NCBI GenBank assembly: GCA_963793245.1
Contig: CAWBZG010000002.1
Location: 1 to 64,000, forward strand
Origin: CAXBBB01 sp963793245
GTDB lineage: Bacteria > Bacteroidota > Rhodothermia > Rhodothermales > BA12
DNA: 64,000 nt
Direction: 5' to 3'
A model generated the notes under the pieces. That model worked only from the letters and a program-made list of their open reading frames with translations, did not search any database and was not told where the DNA came from. Numbering within the stretch: the first letter of the stretch is position 1; each line of letters begins with the position of its first letter. Shown one piece after another: positions 15,705-25,040 of this stretch. The position numbers and the translations under genes were made by a program.

Positions 15705-17045
15705 ATGAAGCGCTCCCTCCTTGCCCTCACCCTGCTCGCCCTCGCCCTTCCAGCGCGCGCGCAAGACCCCGTTCAGAAAGCCGAAGCCGGGCCATTCGCA
15801 TTGACTAACTGCCGCGCCGTCACGGTCAGCGGCGGTGTCGTCGAAGGCGCGACGATCGTTGTTCAAGGGGGCAAGATCGCCCAGATGGGAGCGGGCGTCT
15901 CGGCGCCCGCAGGTACCAAAATCGTCGACTGTGCCGGACGAAGCGTGTACCCCGGAATGATCGACGCTGGAACGCAGATCGGCTTGGTCGAAGTCAACAG
16001 CGACAGCCGCACGCGCGACTTCGCCGAGATCGGACGCCTCAACCCCCAGGTCAAAGCGCTGACGGCCGTCAACCCCAACTCGGTCTGGATTCCCGTCACC
16101 CGCGTTTCGGGCGTCACGACAACTCTGACGATGCCGTCGAGTGGATTGCTGTCGGGCGAGGCTGCCGTGATCAACTTGCACGGCTACACGCCCGAGCAGA
16201 TGCTCGCCGCCCCCGACGCGCGTTTTCAGACGATGCAATACCCCGCCTCCGGTCGGCGAGGATCGTGGGATAGCCGCAGCGACGAAGACATCGACAAGGC
16301 CGACAAGGAGGCCGCCAAAGCCCTCAACGACTTGTGGGATCAGGCCGAACGCTATGCCCGAATCGACTCGGCGCGGATGGCGAACGGTGCGGATCGCCCA
16401 GTCCAGTTCGTCCCTGAACTCGAAGCCCTCGCGCCCGTCGTCAACGGCACGATGCGGCTGATGATCGAAGTCAACCGCGCGTCCGACATCGTCAAAGCGC
16501 TCGAATGGGTCGAGGGGCGCGGGCTGACGAGCCAGACGATCCTCGCCGGTTGCCTGGAAGGATGGCGCGTCGCCGACCAAATCGCTGAAGCTGGAGTGCC
16601 GTGCTTGGTCGGTCCGGTCCTGTCGACTCCGACGCGCGATAGCGACCGTTACGACAAAGCCTACGCCAACCCCGGACTGCTCGCCCAGGCAGGCGTCCGC
16701 ATCGCCATCCGCTCAATGGACGGCAATGGCAACTACCGAAACCTGCCTTACCACGCCGGTTTCGCCGCCGCCTACGGCTTGACTAAAGACGCCGCCCTCT
16801 ACGCCGTGACCCTGGGCGCCGCGCAAATCTTCGGCATTGACGACCGCGCTGGATCGCTCGAAGTCGGCAAAGACGCCACGTTCTTCCTGTCCGACGGCGA
16901 CCCGTTCGAGACGGCTACCGACGTGACCGAGGTGTTCATCCAGGGCTACCGCATGCCGATGACATCGCGCCAGATCGCGCTCTACCAGGAGTTCTTGGAC
17001 CGCGATCCCGGCGTGACCGAAACGCCCGACGGATCGATGCGGTAA
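15705..17045 (+). CDS. Exported amidohydrolase-like protein lacking the HxH motif
   Basis: A 446-residue protein with a signal peptide (LALALPARAQ) and overall amidohydrolase fold. The position of HxH reads GMIDAGTQIG, and the later His regions are also replaced (TILAGCLEGWRVAD). The C-terminal return SLEVGKDATFFLSDGDPF is kept. As with the first gene of the trio, loss of metal ligands suggests an inactive or altered paralogue that may pair with the intact enzyme encoded between them. Strong conservation of the rest of the fold argues that this is not decay. Confidence 0.85.
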   Translation: MKRSLLALTLLALALPARAQDPVQKAEAGPFALTNCRAVTVSGGVVEGATIVVQGGKIAQMGAGVSAPAGTKIVDCAGRSVYPGMIDAGTQIGLVEVNSDSRTRDFAEIGRLNPQVKALTAVNPNSVWIPVTRVSGVTTTLTMPSSGLLSGEAAVINLHGYTPEQMLAAPDARFQTMQYPASGRRGSWDSRSDEDIDKADKEAAKALNDLWDQAERYARIDSARMANGADRPVQFVPELEALAPVVNGTMRLMIEVNRASDIVKALEWVEGRGLTSQTILAGCLEGWRVADQIAEAGVPCLVGPVLSTPTRDSDRYDKAYANPGLLAQAGVRIAIRSMDGNGNYRNLPYHAGFAAAYGLTKDAALYAVTLGAAQIFGIDDRAGSLEVGKDATFFLSDGDPFETATDVTEVFIQGYRMPMTSRQIALYQEFLDRDPGVTETPDGSMR

Positions 17046-17057
17046 CCCGCTCTGGTC

Positions 17058-17813
17058 GTGCTCCCCTCGCTAGCTGCCGTCGTCGCTATTGCAGCGTGTC
17101 ATCTGTTCACGCATCGGCTGCGTGTGCTCGATGGGATTCCGCGGAGTCGGTGGCTTTCGCTTTCGGGCGGGGCGTCGGTAGCGTACGTGATGCTGCATCT
17201 GCTGCCCGAGTTGGCTGAGCATCAAACGGCGTTGACGGATGCCTCGTGGACAGGCGGCATCCACCATGTCGTCTATCTGCTCACGCTGGCGGGGCTGCTG
17301 ACGTTCTACGCGTTCGAGCGTGCACTTCGCACCAACGAAACGCGCACGCCGATGCCACACCCGGATAAGGGTGGCGAGGCAGACGATTACGACAAGGAGA
17401 ACGGAGAGGAAGGGGCGCACGCGATCTATCGACTGCACCTGGTCCTGTTCAGCATCTACAGCCTGATCGTCGGCAACGTGATCGCCGAGTCGACGGGAGG
17501 TCGTGAACTGGCGCTGTTTGCCGTCGCGATGGTGCTGCACTTCGTCGTCGTCGACAAGGCGTTGGCTGAGACGTTCGAGCGCGGGTGGACACACGTCGGA
17601 CGCTGGGTGATGGCGGCGTCCGTCCTGATCGGCTGGGGGCTGGGCATGGCGGTCGAACTGCCGCACCAAGTCGTCGCCTGCGTGATGGCGTTTCTGGGCG
17701 GCGCCGTCATCCTCAACGTGCTCAAAGAGGAACTGCCCGAAGAGCGCGAAGGGCGGCTGGGCGCGTTCGTCGCCGGAGCCGTCGGGTACGCGCTGCTACT
17801 CGTCTGGCTCTGA
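17058..17813 (+). CDS. Polytopic membrane protein (ZIP-like topology)
   Basis: A 251-residue membrane protein with about seven hydrophobic segments and a charged cytoplasmic loop near residues 95-120 (RTPMPHPDKGGEADDYDKEN). His-containing helices (SGGASVAYVMLHLLPELAEH; VAMVLHFVVVDKALAE) and a late NVLKEELPEEREG segment recall ZIP metal transporters, but the canonical HEIPEG-type motif is absent. I chose the GTG at 17058, just 12 bp after the preceding stop. Its end is 3 bp from the convergent peptidase gene. Confidence 0.6.
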   Translation: MLPSLAAVVAIAACHLFTHRLRVLDGIPRSRWLSLSGGASVAYVMLHLLPELAEHQTALTDASWTGGIHHVVYLLTLAGLLTFYAFERALRTNETRTPMPHPDKGGEADDYDKENGEEGAHAIYRLHLVLFSIYSLIVGNVIAESTGGRELALFAVAMVLHFVVVDKALAETFERGWTHVGRWVMAASVLIGWGLGMAVELPHQVVACVMAFLGGAVILNVLKEELPEEREGRLGAFVAGAVGYALLLVWL

Positions 17814-17816
17814 GCG

Positions 17817-18866
17817 CTAGTCCTCCGAATCGCGCGACGTATCCGCGGGATTGTGCTCGTCGTCGTAGCGGTCGAGCAGGTGATGCGTGAGGCGCACGTA
17901 TTGGTCTACGCACGCTGTCAGGCTGGCTTTGGCGACGCGCTCGCCGTCGGTGTGGGCAACGAGGATCGAGCCGGGGCCGAGCAGGAGCGGGGTGCCCCAC
18001 TTACCGAGGTACGACAGGTCCGTGCTGAAGCGTACGCTCGTTGTCTCGAAGCCACCAGGCGTAAACAGGACCAGCGGGTCCGACGCAGCGAGCACTTCCA
18101 CTTCTACGTCAGGCCCCACCAAGTCACGCACCTGGGCTTCGACGCTAACCGCCGATGTGACCAACCGGATTTGCAGGTCGGCGCAGGCCGATCCGGGGAC
18201 GACGTTGGCGCGTGTGCCGCCTGAGATTACGCCGACGTTGACGGTCGTATCGCCCAACTGCTCGCTCGTCGGCCACGAAGCATTCCGCAGCGCGGATAGA
18301 GCGTCGAGCAGGCGGACGATGGCCGAGTCGCCGTTTTCGGGGTGGGCGGAGTGCGCCTCTTTGCCCTTGGTATTCAGCCGGATACGCAGCGAGCCTTTGG
18401 TGCCCGACGCGAGTTTACCGCCCGTCGGCATGCCACCGATCAAAAACGCGCACTGCTCCGCCATTGGGTGATGGTTGGCTTCCTGAGCGCCCAGGGCGTT
18501 CATCTCCTGATCCATCGTGAACAGCAGGCCGATGCGCGTCTCGCCCGCCTCGAGCAGTTTGGCGGCGGCGGCAAGCTGAACAGCAGCAGCACCCTTGGCG
18601 TCGACGGCTCCGCGTCCGTACACGTGCGTCTCGTCTTCGTGCGCTTCCAGGTCGCCCGGAACGGTGTCTAGGTGGCATGCGAACACGACACGCGGCGGCG
18701 ACGTGGTCGTGGCGACCAGGTTGAAGCGGTTCGATGCTACCTGCTGCTGCTCGACGCGCAGATCGAGGTTGCGCAGGACCGTTGCTACGTGGCGCACGAC
18801 TGCGGCCTCGTCACCGGAAGGGGAGGGAATCTCGACGAGCGCGCGAGCGAGCGTGACGGGGTTCAT
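17817..18866 (-). CDS. M20-family metallopeptidase/deacylase
   Basis: A 349-residue di-zinc amidohydrolase of the ArgE/DapE/carboxypeptidase G2 group. Visible are the first ligand and catalytic Asp (ACHLDTVPGD), the bridging Asp (GRGAVDAKGAAA), an acidic pair region (TMDQEMNALGA) and a late histidine (LVAHTDGERV). The motif MDQE replaces the usual DEE. I start at the ATG at 18866, where the family begins (MNPVTLARALVEIPSPSGDE). Candidate roles are LysK/ArgE-like deacetylation or dipeptide cleavage; no arginine or lysine pathway genes are adjacent. Confidence 0.82.
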   Translation of the reverse strand: MNPVTLARALVEIPSPSGDEAAVVRHVATVLRNLDLRVEQQQVASNRFNLVATTTSPPRVVFACHLDTVPGDLEAHEDETHVYGRGAVDAKGAAAVQLAAAAKLLEAGETRIGLLFTMDQEMNALGAQEANHHPMAEQCAFLIGGMPTGGKLASGTKGSLRIRLNTKGKEAHSAHPENGDSAIVRLLDALSALRNASWPTSEQLGDTTVNVGVISGGTRANVVPGSACADLQIRLVTSAVSVEAQVRDLVGPDVEVEVLAASDPLVLFTPGGFETTSVRFSTDLSYLGKWGTPLLLGPGSILVAHTDGERVAKASLTACVDQYVRLTHHLLDRYDDEHNPADTSRDSED

Positions 18867-19054
18867 AGAGGGCGAGGCAGGGCGATGGCGGTCCCCGCGC
18901 TGGTCTGCCGATGGGCGAGCGTTCCGGTGCGGATCGGCAAAGATACGAGCAGACGTGAGCGGCGCCGATGGCTCACCGGCTCTTCGCGGGCCAATGGGCG
19001 CGAGCACGGGGGCAACAGACGCGCGTAAACTGTGTCTCTTCCCACTCGAAATCC

Positions 19055-20201
19055 GTGCCCGGTCCTCTTCCCCCTGACTGCGATGTCGCCTTCGCCCTCA
19101 CCGGCGATGCGCGCCGAAACAGCCGCGCCCTTCGCCAACTCGCCGCGCTGACCGAGCGTGGTCTTTCGGTCGCGCTTCTGACGGTCGGCGATGGCCCCGT
19201 AGCGATCGAGGGCATCCGCGTCATCGGGCGCAGCGAGGCGATTACGGGCGGACCGCGCTTCTATCTGCGCAACCATCGCGCGCTGCTGCGCGACGCCTCA
19301 ACGGTCCGCGCGTCTGCTTACCACGCGAGCGATCTCTACGCGCTTCCGGCGATGGCGAAGGCGGCAAGACGACAGGGCGCAGCGTTGACTTACGATGCGC
19401 GCGAGTGCTACCCGCACGTATTCGGAACGGTCGGTAAGCCGATGTCGCGGCGTTTCTGGCAAGCGCTCGAAGGTCGCTACCTCCGCCGCGTCGACAAGGC
19501 GTTCACGGTCAGCCAGCGCATCGCCGAGCACATGGCGCGGACGTACGGCATCGAGCCGCCAGCCCTGTTGCCCAACGCCGATCCTCCGAGTGATCCGCCG
19601 CCGAGTCGTCATCTGCTGCACGATCATCTAGGTCTAGATCACGACGCCGATCTGGTGCTCTATCAGGGCGCGCTGACGCCCCACCGCGAACTGGAAATGT
19701 TGGCGTCGGTGTGGCTGCGCGTCGCCGATCACTGTCCCCGTGCGCACCTCGTTTTTCTGGGCGACGGACCGCTGCTCAAGCTCGTTGCGTGAGGCGGCGG
19801 GCAGCGAGCGCGTCCATTTTCCTGGCGCCGTGCCTCCGTGCGAACTGGCCGATTTGACCGCATCGGCGTGTGTCGGCGTGGCGCTGCTGGCGGACGTGTG
19901 CCTCAACCACCGCTACGCGCTACCCAACAAACTCTTCGCCTACCTGAACGCAGGCGTGCCGGTCGTCGCCTCCGATCTGCCTGAGATGCGCCGCGTCCTC
20001 ACCGATCCATCGCCCGCAGGCCTGCTCGTGCGTCCGGGCGATGCAGACGATCTCACGCGCAGCCTCGTTACTCTGCTGACCGACGCCCAACTGCGCGCGC
20101 GTCTTGCCGCTTCTGCCCCGGCAATCCTCGAAACAACGGACGCCGACGGTGCTTTGCATCGTTTCGCCGACACGCTGGCTGCTCTAGCCTACCGATCATG
20201 A
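19055..20201 (+). pseudogene. Glycosyltransferase (GT-4 type), interrupted by a frameshift
   Basis: The first part (GTG 19055 to TGA 19792) covers the N-terminal Rossmann half and the start of the donor-binding half (LVLYQGALTPHRELEML, AHLVFLGDGPLLKL). The second part resumes one base on (about 19786 to 20201) with REAAGSERVHFPGAVPP and the NKLFAYLNAGVPVVASDLPE donor site. Dropping one base near 19786 joins them into a normal GT of about 380 residues. This is either a recent frameshift or a sequence error; nothing else looks decayed. An earlier in-frame ATG at 18968 adds residues without family character. Its stop overlaps the next gene's start by 4 bp. Confidence 0.75.
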
Positions 20202-20734
20202 CCCGACTCCACTCACTTTTATTCGTCGTCTTGGGCTTGCTGCTCGTGCCGACCGTCGCCTACGCACAGCAGCCCGTCGATCCGTCGCCCGCCGAAGGAA
20301 TCGACTGGCATCCGACGGTAGAAGCTGCGATGACAGCCGCCGAGACGAGCGGGAAAAAGGTGATCGTCGACATCTTCGCGCCGTGGTGCGGCTGGTGCGC
20401 GCGTTTGCAGAAAGAGGTCTATGGAAGTGCCGAAGTCCAGGCGTATGTCGCCGATCACTTCGAGATGGTACGCGTCAACGGCGAAGAGTCCGAAGACGTC
20501 GTCGCGTTCAAGGAGTACACGCTGTCGTCGCAGATGCTGGCTCAGGCATTGGGCGCGAGCGGCTATCCGACGACTGTCTTCCTCGCGACGGACGGCAGCT
20601 ACGTCACCAAACTGCCCGGCTTCTCTGAGCCGCCCGACTTTCTCAACGTACTCGGCTTCATCTCGACGGACGCCTACCTGACTTCGACTTTCGAAGAGTA
20701 TCTGGGCGTCGAAAGTGGCGAGTCTGGGCGATAG
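20198..20734 (+). CDS. Exported thioredoxin-fold protein with CGWC motif
   Basis: A 178-residue protein with a signal peptide (to about AYAQ, residue 24) and a thioredoxin-like domain with active site CGWC (64-67) and the cis-Pro region GYPTTVFL. It is expected to act on thiols in the periplasm, as a disulfide reductase or an interaction domain of the DUF255/thioredoxin_7 type. The start codon overlaps the end of the glycosyltransferase frame (ATGA), suggesting translational coupling. Confidence 0.85.
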   Translation: MTRLHSLLFVVLGLLLVPTVAYAQQPVDPSPAEGIDWHPTVEAAMTAAETSGKKVIVDIFAPWCGWCARLQKEVYGSAEVQAYVADHFEMVRVNGEESEDVVAFKEYTLSSQMLAQALGASGYPTTVFLATDGSYVTKLPGFSEPPDFLNVLGFISTDAYLTSTFEEYLGVESGESGR

Positions 20735-20786
20735 GTAGCCTTTCAGCCGAAGAGCACCCGGTGATCTAGCCGCACTCCCGTCCCAC

Positions 20787-21191
20787 ATGTCTCGTCTCGC
20801 CTCCACCGTCATACTCGTGGTCGTGTGCGCGAGTCTGGCCGTTTCCGCCGCCGCTCAAGTTTCCTCGCCCGTGGACAGCGCGAGAGTAGGCCTTGGAGTG
20901 CCGCCAGCATTCGACGGGGGAGTGGTGATCGAGGTCGTTCCGCCCGATTCGCTAGTTACATTTTGGCTGTCGGGAAAAGCTGTGTCGCTTCCGAGATTTG
21001 GCGGGGAGCCGTGCGCGTCCGCTGATATCGACCCGGGTATGTTACTCCCGCCCGGCCCGCTCGACGACCCGGATCCTGGCATTGTCATCGAACCACGAGG
21101 CGACGTAGATCCGCATATCGTTCTTTTCCAGCCGCCCGGAGTCAACTGCTGGAACGGCTCATTGCGACAGAACAGGACTCCTGAGAAGTAG
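20787..21191 (+). CDS. Small exported Pro-rich protein, unknown
   Basis: A 134-residue protein with a convincing signal peptide (LVVVCASLAVSAAAQ). The mature part is Pro/Asp-rich (PPGPLDDPDPGIVIEPRGDV) with two cysteines and no recognisable fold. It follows the thioredoxin-fold gene by 52 bp, which could indicate an exported thiol substrate, but that is speculation. I do not recognise the family. Confidence 0.5.
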   Translation: MSRLASTVILVVVCASLAVSAAAQVSSPVDSARVGLGVPPAFDGGVVIEVVPPDSLVTFWLSGKAVSLPRFGGEPCASADIDPGMLLPPGPLDDPDPGIVIEPRGDVDPHIVLFQPPGVNCWNGSLRQNRTPEK

Positions 21192-21292
21192 CGGGCAGTC
21201 GTAGGGATTGGAGTGAGGACGTGCTGTAGGTTGTTGCTTCGTCGCCTTTTGAGTACCGAGGGCAACCCCGCGTCACTCATCCTCTGCTCACC

Positions 21293-22096
21293 ATGCGCTA
21301 CGCCGCTTCACTCCTCGCCGTTCTGCTCTTCGCCGCCGGTTGCCAGCCTGCCACCGAAGCACCGACGCCATCGCCGTTTCCCGGCGGCACGCTCGTCGAT
21401 CTGAGCCACGCGTACGACGAGGACACGATCTACTGGCCGACCGCGGGCGGCTTCCAACTCAACGTCGACGCGCAGGGAATGACCGAGGGCGGGTATTACT
21501 ACGAGGCATTCTCGTTTACGTCGGCGGAGCATGGCGGGACGCACCTAGACGCGCCGGTCCACTTCGCCGAGGGGCGACGGACGGTTGATCAGATTCCGCT
21601 CCAAGACCTGATCGGACCGGGCATCGTCATTGATGTGAGTCAGGCGGCGCTGGCCGATGCGGACTACCAGGTGACGGTTGCCGATTTGGAGGCGTGGGAG
21701 GGCGATCATGGGGCGATCCCGGATGGCTCCATCGTCTTGCTGCGGACCGGCTACGCGTCGTTCTGGCCGGATCGCGTGCGCTACATGGGCACGGACGCGC
21801 GTGGACCCGACGCGGTCGCGCTTCTCCACTTTCCCGGTCTACACCCGGACGCCGCCCAGTGGCTGGTCGATAACCGCAGCATCGCCGCGATCGGGCTGGA
21901 CACTCCGAGCATCGACTTCGGTCAGTCCAAGTTGTTCGAGGCGCACCGCATCCTGTTCGACGCCAACATTCCGGCGTTCGAGAACGTCGCCGATATGAGC
22001 GCGCTTCCGGCGATGGGCTTTTCTGTGATCGCACTACCGATGAAAATCGGAGAGGGGAGTGGGGCGCCGCTGCGCATCGTGGCCGTCGTGCCGTAG
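21293..22096 (+). CDS. Cyclase-family lipoprotein (kynurenine formamidase-like)
   Basis: A 267-residue protein with a lipobox (LLFAAGC, C17), so it is probably membrane-anchored outside the cytoplasm. The metal motif HGGTHLDAPVHF (H80, H84, D86, H90) is characteristic of the cyclase/kynurenine formamidase superfamily (PF04199). The rest matches the family: GDHGAIPDGSIVLLRTGYASFW and DTPSIDFGQSKLFEAHRIL. Export is unusual for kynurenine formamidases, so the substrate is likely something else. Its stop lies one base before the end of the convergent gene. Confidence 0.88.
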   Translation: MRYAASLLAVLLFAAGCQPATEAPTPSPFPGGTLVDLSHAYDEDTIYWPTAGGFQLNVDAQGMTEGGYYYEAFSFTSAEHGGTHLDAPVHFAEGRRTVDQIPLQDLIGPGIVIDVSQAALADADYQVTVADLEAWEGDHGAIPDGSIVLLRTGYASFWPDRVRYMGTDARGPDAVALLHFPGLHPDAAQWLVDNRSIAAIGLDTPSIDFGQSKLFEAHRILFDANIPAFENVADMSALPAMGFSVIALPMKIGEGSGAPLRIVAVVP

Positions 22097-22097
22097 C

Positions 22098-22922
22098 TCA
22101 GCCTTGCCGCGCGAGCCAGTCGGCGTCGTACGTCCTCAGCAGCGTCGTCAGGGCGTCGTGCCAGCGGGTGTCGGTACCGTCTGCGCGGCGGCGGAGCCAG
22201 AAGCCGTAGGCGGTATTGGCTTCGTACTTCGCGGTCCAGTCGTTGGGCAGCACCAGGTCGACGGCGGGGAGAAGGGTGTCACTGCGGTCCGAAAAGGCGA
22301 AGACCGAGAATCCATCGCCTTCGTAACTGCCCATGCCGTCGGGGATCGGCCCACCGTCGAGGAAGGCAGCGTAGGCCGCCAGTGCGGGGGCAGACGCGCC
22401 ACCCGCATGCAGATCATCGTGGGCGAGCCAGTAGATTCGCGCCAAGCGCTGAACGTGCATCACGTAGGCAGGCCGGACGAGCGCTCGGGCGACGGCGTTG
22501 TCCGTTCCCAAAATCGCGTTCTCGGCGACCCAGTCGACGAACGCCGGGTCGTACCGACCGAACGCGCGGTCGCTCGACAGGTCGAGGCGGACCTCCATCG
22601 TCGTGGCGACGTGCGGACCCGACCGAAATACGCTGCCGCCGGATTGCGCGACGATGCTGGGCGAGTCGACGACGCCGTTTGCCAGGCACGCCAGCCCACG
22701 TGCGCCGAAGTCGAAAAACCACGTGCCGAACGCCAATTCACACGGTTGACCTTGCTGCGAGAGCATGTGCGCGTAGGAGGCATCAAGTCCGCGCCACACG
22801 TCTATGACAGTCGAGGGTGGCTCCGCATCCGACGGCGCTGGAGCAGGCTGCGAGCCGGAGCAGGCGACCATGCTGGCGGTCAGGGCAAGGGCTAAGAGCA
22901 GGTGATGCGAAAGCGGGCGCAT
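22098..22922 (-). CDS. Hypothetical lipoprotein
   Basis: A 274-residue protein with a lipobox (ASMVAC, C21) and a Pro/Ser-rich linker. The mature domain has many aromatic residues (CELAFGTWFFDFGARGLACL, ARIYWLAHDDLH) and four cysteines. I do not recognise a family. It is convergent with the cyclase gene and downstream of the DEAD-box helicase, from which it is separated by a likely terminator, so it is probably transcribed separately. Confidence 0.65.
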   Translation of the reverse strand: MRPLSHHLLLALALTASMVACSGSQPAPAPSDAEPPSTVIDVWRGLDASYAHMLSQQGQPCELAFGTWFFDFGARGLACLANGVVDSPSIVAQSGGSVFRSGPHVATTMEVRLDLSSDRAFGRYDPAFVDWVAENAILGTDNAVARALVRPAYVMHVQRLARIYWLAHDDLHAGGASAPALAAYAAFLDGGPIPDGMGSYEGDGFSVFAFSDRSDTLLPAVDLVLPNDWTAKYEANTAYGFWLRRRADGTDTRWHDALTTLLRTYDADWLARQG

Positions 22923-22925
22923 AGA

Positions 22926-22979
22926 AAAAGGGGCGGGGAGGAGCAGGGACCAGAGTCTCTGTCACCTCCCGCGCCCCTC
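22926..22979 (-). terminator. Probable terminator after the DEAD-box helicase
   Basis: On the minus strand AGGGGCGCGGGAGG and CTCCTCCCCGCCCCT can pair with one bulge and are followed by a run of five T. This fits the end of the helicase transcript; the T run lies just before the start of the downstream lipoprotein gene. Confidence 0.5.
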
Positions 22980-23002
22980 TCAGGTTCGCGGATCGAGCAG
23001 CG

Positions 23003-24721
23003 TTACGCGGTCTCGACCTGGACGGCGTTGCGGCCGAACTTGAATGGCGCGGCGTCTATCACTTTGCCGACCATGTTCTCGGGCACGTCGACGAACGTGC
23101 GGTTGTCCTGGATCTGGATCTTGCCCAGCGCGCGTCCCGGAATGTTGGCTTCGTTGGCGATGGCGCCCACGATCTGGCCCGGACGGATGCCGATGTCGTG
23201 CCCGGCATCGACCACCAAGCGGACGAATCCGGAGTCTTGGCTGCGGCTGTCCACTTTGTCGAAGTCGCGGCCACCTTTCTCGTAGGTCTTGCTGCCACGG
23301 CCCGAGTTGCGGTCGTTGTTGTTCCACTTGCCGCCGCGATCATTGCGATCGTTCCGGTCATTTCGGTCGAAACGGTCGTTGTTACGGCTCTTGTTCTTGC
23401 CTTTTCCGGGCACCTGAACGGGCAGCAGTTCGGCGACGTTGCGGCTCTTGCGGGCCAGCGTCAGCGCGGCTGTTGCCACGTCCATCGGGTCGGCACCAGC
23501 GGTGATCATCTCGGTGACCAAGCGGCGGTCGGCGTCGGTAGCGTCGGTAAAGGCGGCGTCGATTTCTTCGGCGAAGCGCGTGTTGCGAGCCAGTTCGACT
23601 TCTTCGATGGACGGTAGCGTCTCGATCTCGATCTTGCGTCCGGCGGCGCGTTCGACACGCGAGAGCAGGCCACGATCAGACGGCGTGATCAGAGACATCG
23701 CCGTGCCGTCGCGTCCGGCGCGTCCAGTCCGGCCCACGCGGTGGACATAGGCTTCGGGGTCGAACGGCAGGTCGACGTTGAACACGTGCGAAACGTGGTC
23801 GATGTCCAGCCCGCGCGCTGCCACATCGGTGGCGACGAGGATGCGGACTTGCTGCTTTTTGAAGCGGTTGAGGACGGCGGTGCGAGCCGACTGGCTGAGT
23901 TCGCCCGAGATCTCCTCGGCGGCGTAGCCCATGTCCGACAGCAGCGACGCCACTTCGGATGCTCCAGCGCGCGTCTTGACAAACGCCAAGGCGCTCGTCA
24001 CGTCTTCGGTCTCGATCAGGCGAACGAGAGCGGCGAGCTTGTCGCGGTGGTAGACCATGTAGCCTTTCTGCGCCACGTCCGAAGCGGTGCGGTCGCCGTC
24101 CGTGACGGAGATGACTTCGGGGTTGTTGAGCCGCTTCTGAGCCAGCTTCTTGACGCCCGGCGCCATCGTCGCCGACAGTAGAGCCGTCTGGCGCTCGGCG
24201 GGGAGGTGGTCGAAGATCGCGTCGAGGTCATCCGCGAAGCCCATCGAGAACATCTCGTCGGCCTCGTCGATCACGACGGTGTGCGCTTGGGACAGATCGA
24301 CGGCGCCCTGGTTGAGCAGGTCGACCAATCGGCCCGGCGTTGCTACGACGACGTCGACGCCCTGGCGGAGCCGCTTGATCTGCTTGGGGTAAGGCTGGCC
24401 GCCGGTGATCGGCAGCGTGCGCACATTGATCTGCTTGCCGTACGTGTAGATGGCAGCGGATACTTGGGTGGCGAGTTCGCGCGTCGGGGCGAGGACGAGG
24501 GCCTGGATAAAGCGGCGCTCGTCGGTCTGGGCGATGCGGTGGAGCATCGGCAGCGCGAAGGCGGCGGTTTTGCCCGTTCCCGTCCGGGCTTGTCCGATGG
24601 CGTCGCGGCCACTCATGAGGATCGGAATCATCGCTTCCTGGATCGGAGACGGCTTTTCGTAGCCCTGGTGGGTTACGGATTCCTGGATGGCGGGATGGAG
24701 GTTGAAGTCGGTAAACGTCAC
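23003..24721 (-). CDS. deaD: DEAD-box RNA helicase (DeaD/CsdA type)
   Basis: A 572-residue ATP-dependent RNA helicase. Seen in order: Q-motif GYEKPSPIQ (20-28), motif I ARTGTGKT (45-52), PTRELA, TPGRL, DEAD (152-155), SAT, ARGLDID and HRVGRTGRAGRDG. The tail has an Asn/Asp/Arg-rich linker (FDRNDRNDRNDRGGKWNNND) and a DbpA/CsdA RNA-binding domain (GHDIGIRPGQIVGAIANEAN). Such enzymes act in ribosome assembly and RNA decay, often in the cold. I chose the GTG at 24721 because the fold starts at once (TFTDFNL); the 56 codons upstream are Cys/Pro-rich and unlike the family. Confidence 0.93.
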   Translation of the reverse strand: MTFTDFNLHPAIQESVTHQGYEKPSPIQEAMIPILMSGRDAIGQARTGTGKTAAFALPMLHRIAQTDERRFIQALVLAPTRELATQVSAAIYTYGKQINVRTLPITGGQPYPKQIKRLRQGVDVVVATPGRLVDLLNQGAVDLSQAHTVVIDEADEMFSMGFADDLDAIFDHLPAERQTALLSATMAPGVKKLAQKRLNNPEVISVTDGDRTASDVAQKGYMVYHRDKLAALVRLIETEDVTSALAFVKTRAGASEVASLLSDMGYAAEEISGELSQSARTAVLNRFKKQQVRILVATDVAARGLDIDHVSHVFNVDLPFDPEAYVHRVGRTGRAGRDGTAMSLITPSDRGLLSRVERAAGRKIEIETLPSIEEVELARNTRFAEEIDAAFTDATDADRRLVTEMITAGADPMDVATAALTLARKSRNVAELLPVQVPGKGKNKSRNNDRFDRNDRNDRNDRGGKWNNNDRNSGRGSKTYEKGGRDFDKVDSRSQDSGFVRLVVDAGHDIGIRPGQIVGAIANEANIPGRALGKIQIQDNRTFVDVPENMVGKVIDAAPFKFGRNAVQVETA

Positions 24722-25040
24722 GATGCAGCAGGTCCGCGCGGGCGGACAGTTAGCGGGCCGGGCCGGAGCCGGGCGAGGTAGAATGGAGAAGTCGGGCACG
24801 CGGCTTTCGCCGCAGGGGGGCCAGTTCTCACATCCGCCGCCGAGAGGATTTCCTTCTCGACATCCGCAAACGCATACGTCTGGCTGCAACTTGGCGGCTC
24901 CACTAGAGCCGTTCTATCCCAACAGTCTGTCAGAATACGAACGGCTCTGCGAAGACATTGCGCGCTGTCAGCGACGGTTGGACGAAGAAGGATGAGTCCT
25001 CTCCTGTAACTGCGTCCGCGAAGTATCGTAGCCGGACGCC
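24722..25040. other. Divergent leader region
   Basis: This 319-bp gap lies between the helicase (minus) and the M23-like gene (plus). A plus-strand frame ends at 24995 with a plausible-looking tail (YPNSLSEYERLCEDIARCQR) but has no good start, so I do not call it a gene. Long leaders are common upstream of cold-inducible helicase genes, but I cannot show one here. Confidence 0.35.

Noticed and set aside
14181..16580. Minus-strand frame of about 800 codons over two amidohydrolase genes
   Set aside because: It crosses two real genes and the repeat between them; low-complexity translation.
24687..24995. Possible small gene upstream of the M23-like gene
   Set aside because: Most of it is antisense to the helicase start and Pro/Gly-rich; only the last 25 residues look protein-like and they have no start codon nearby.
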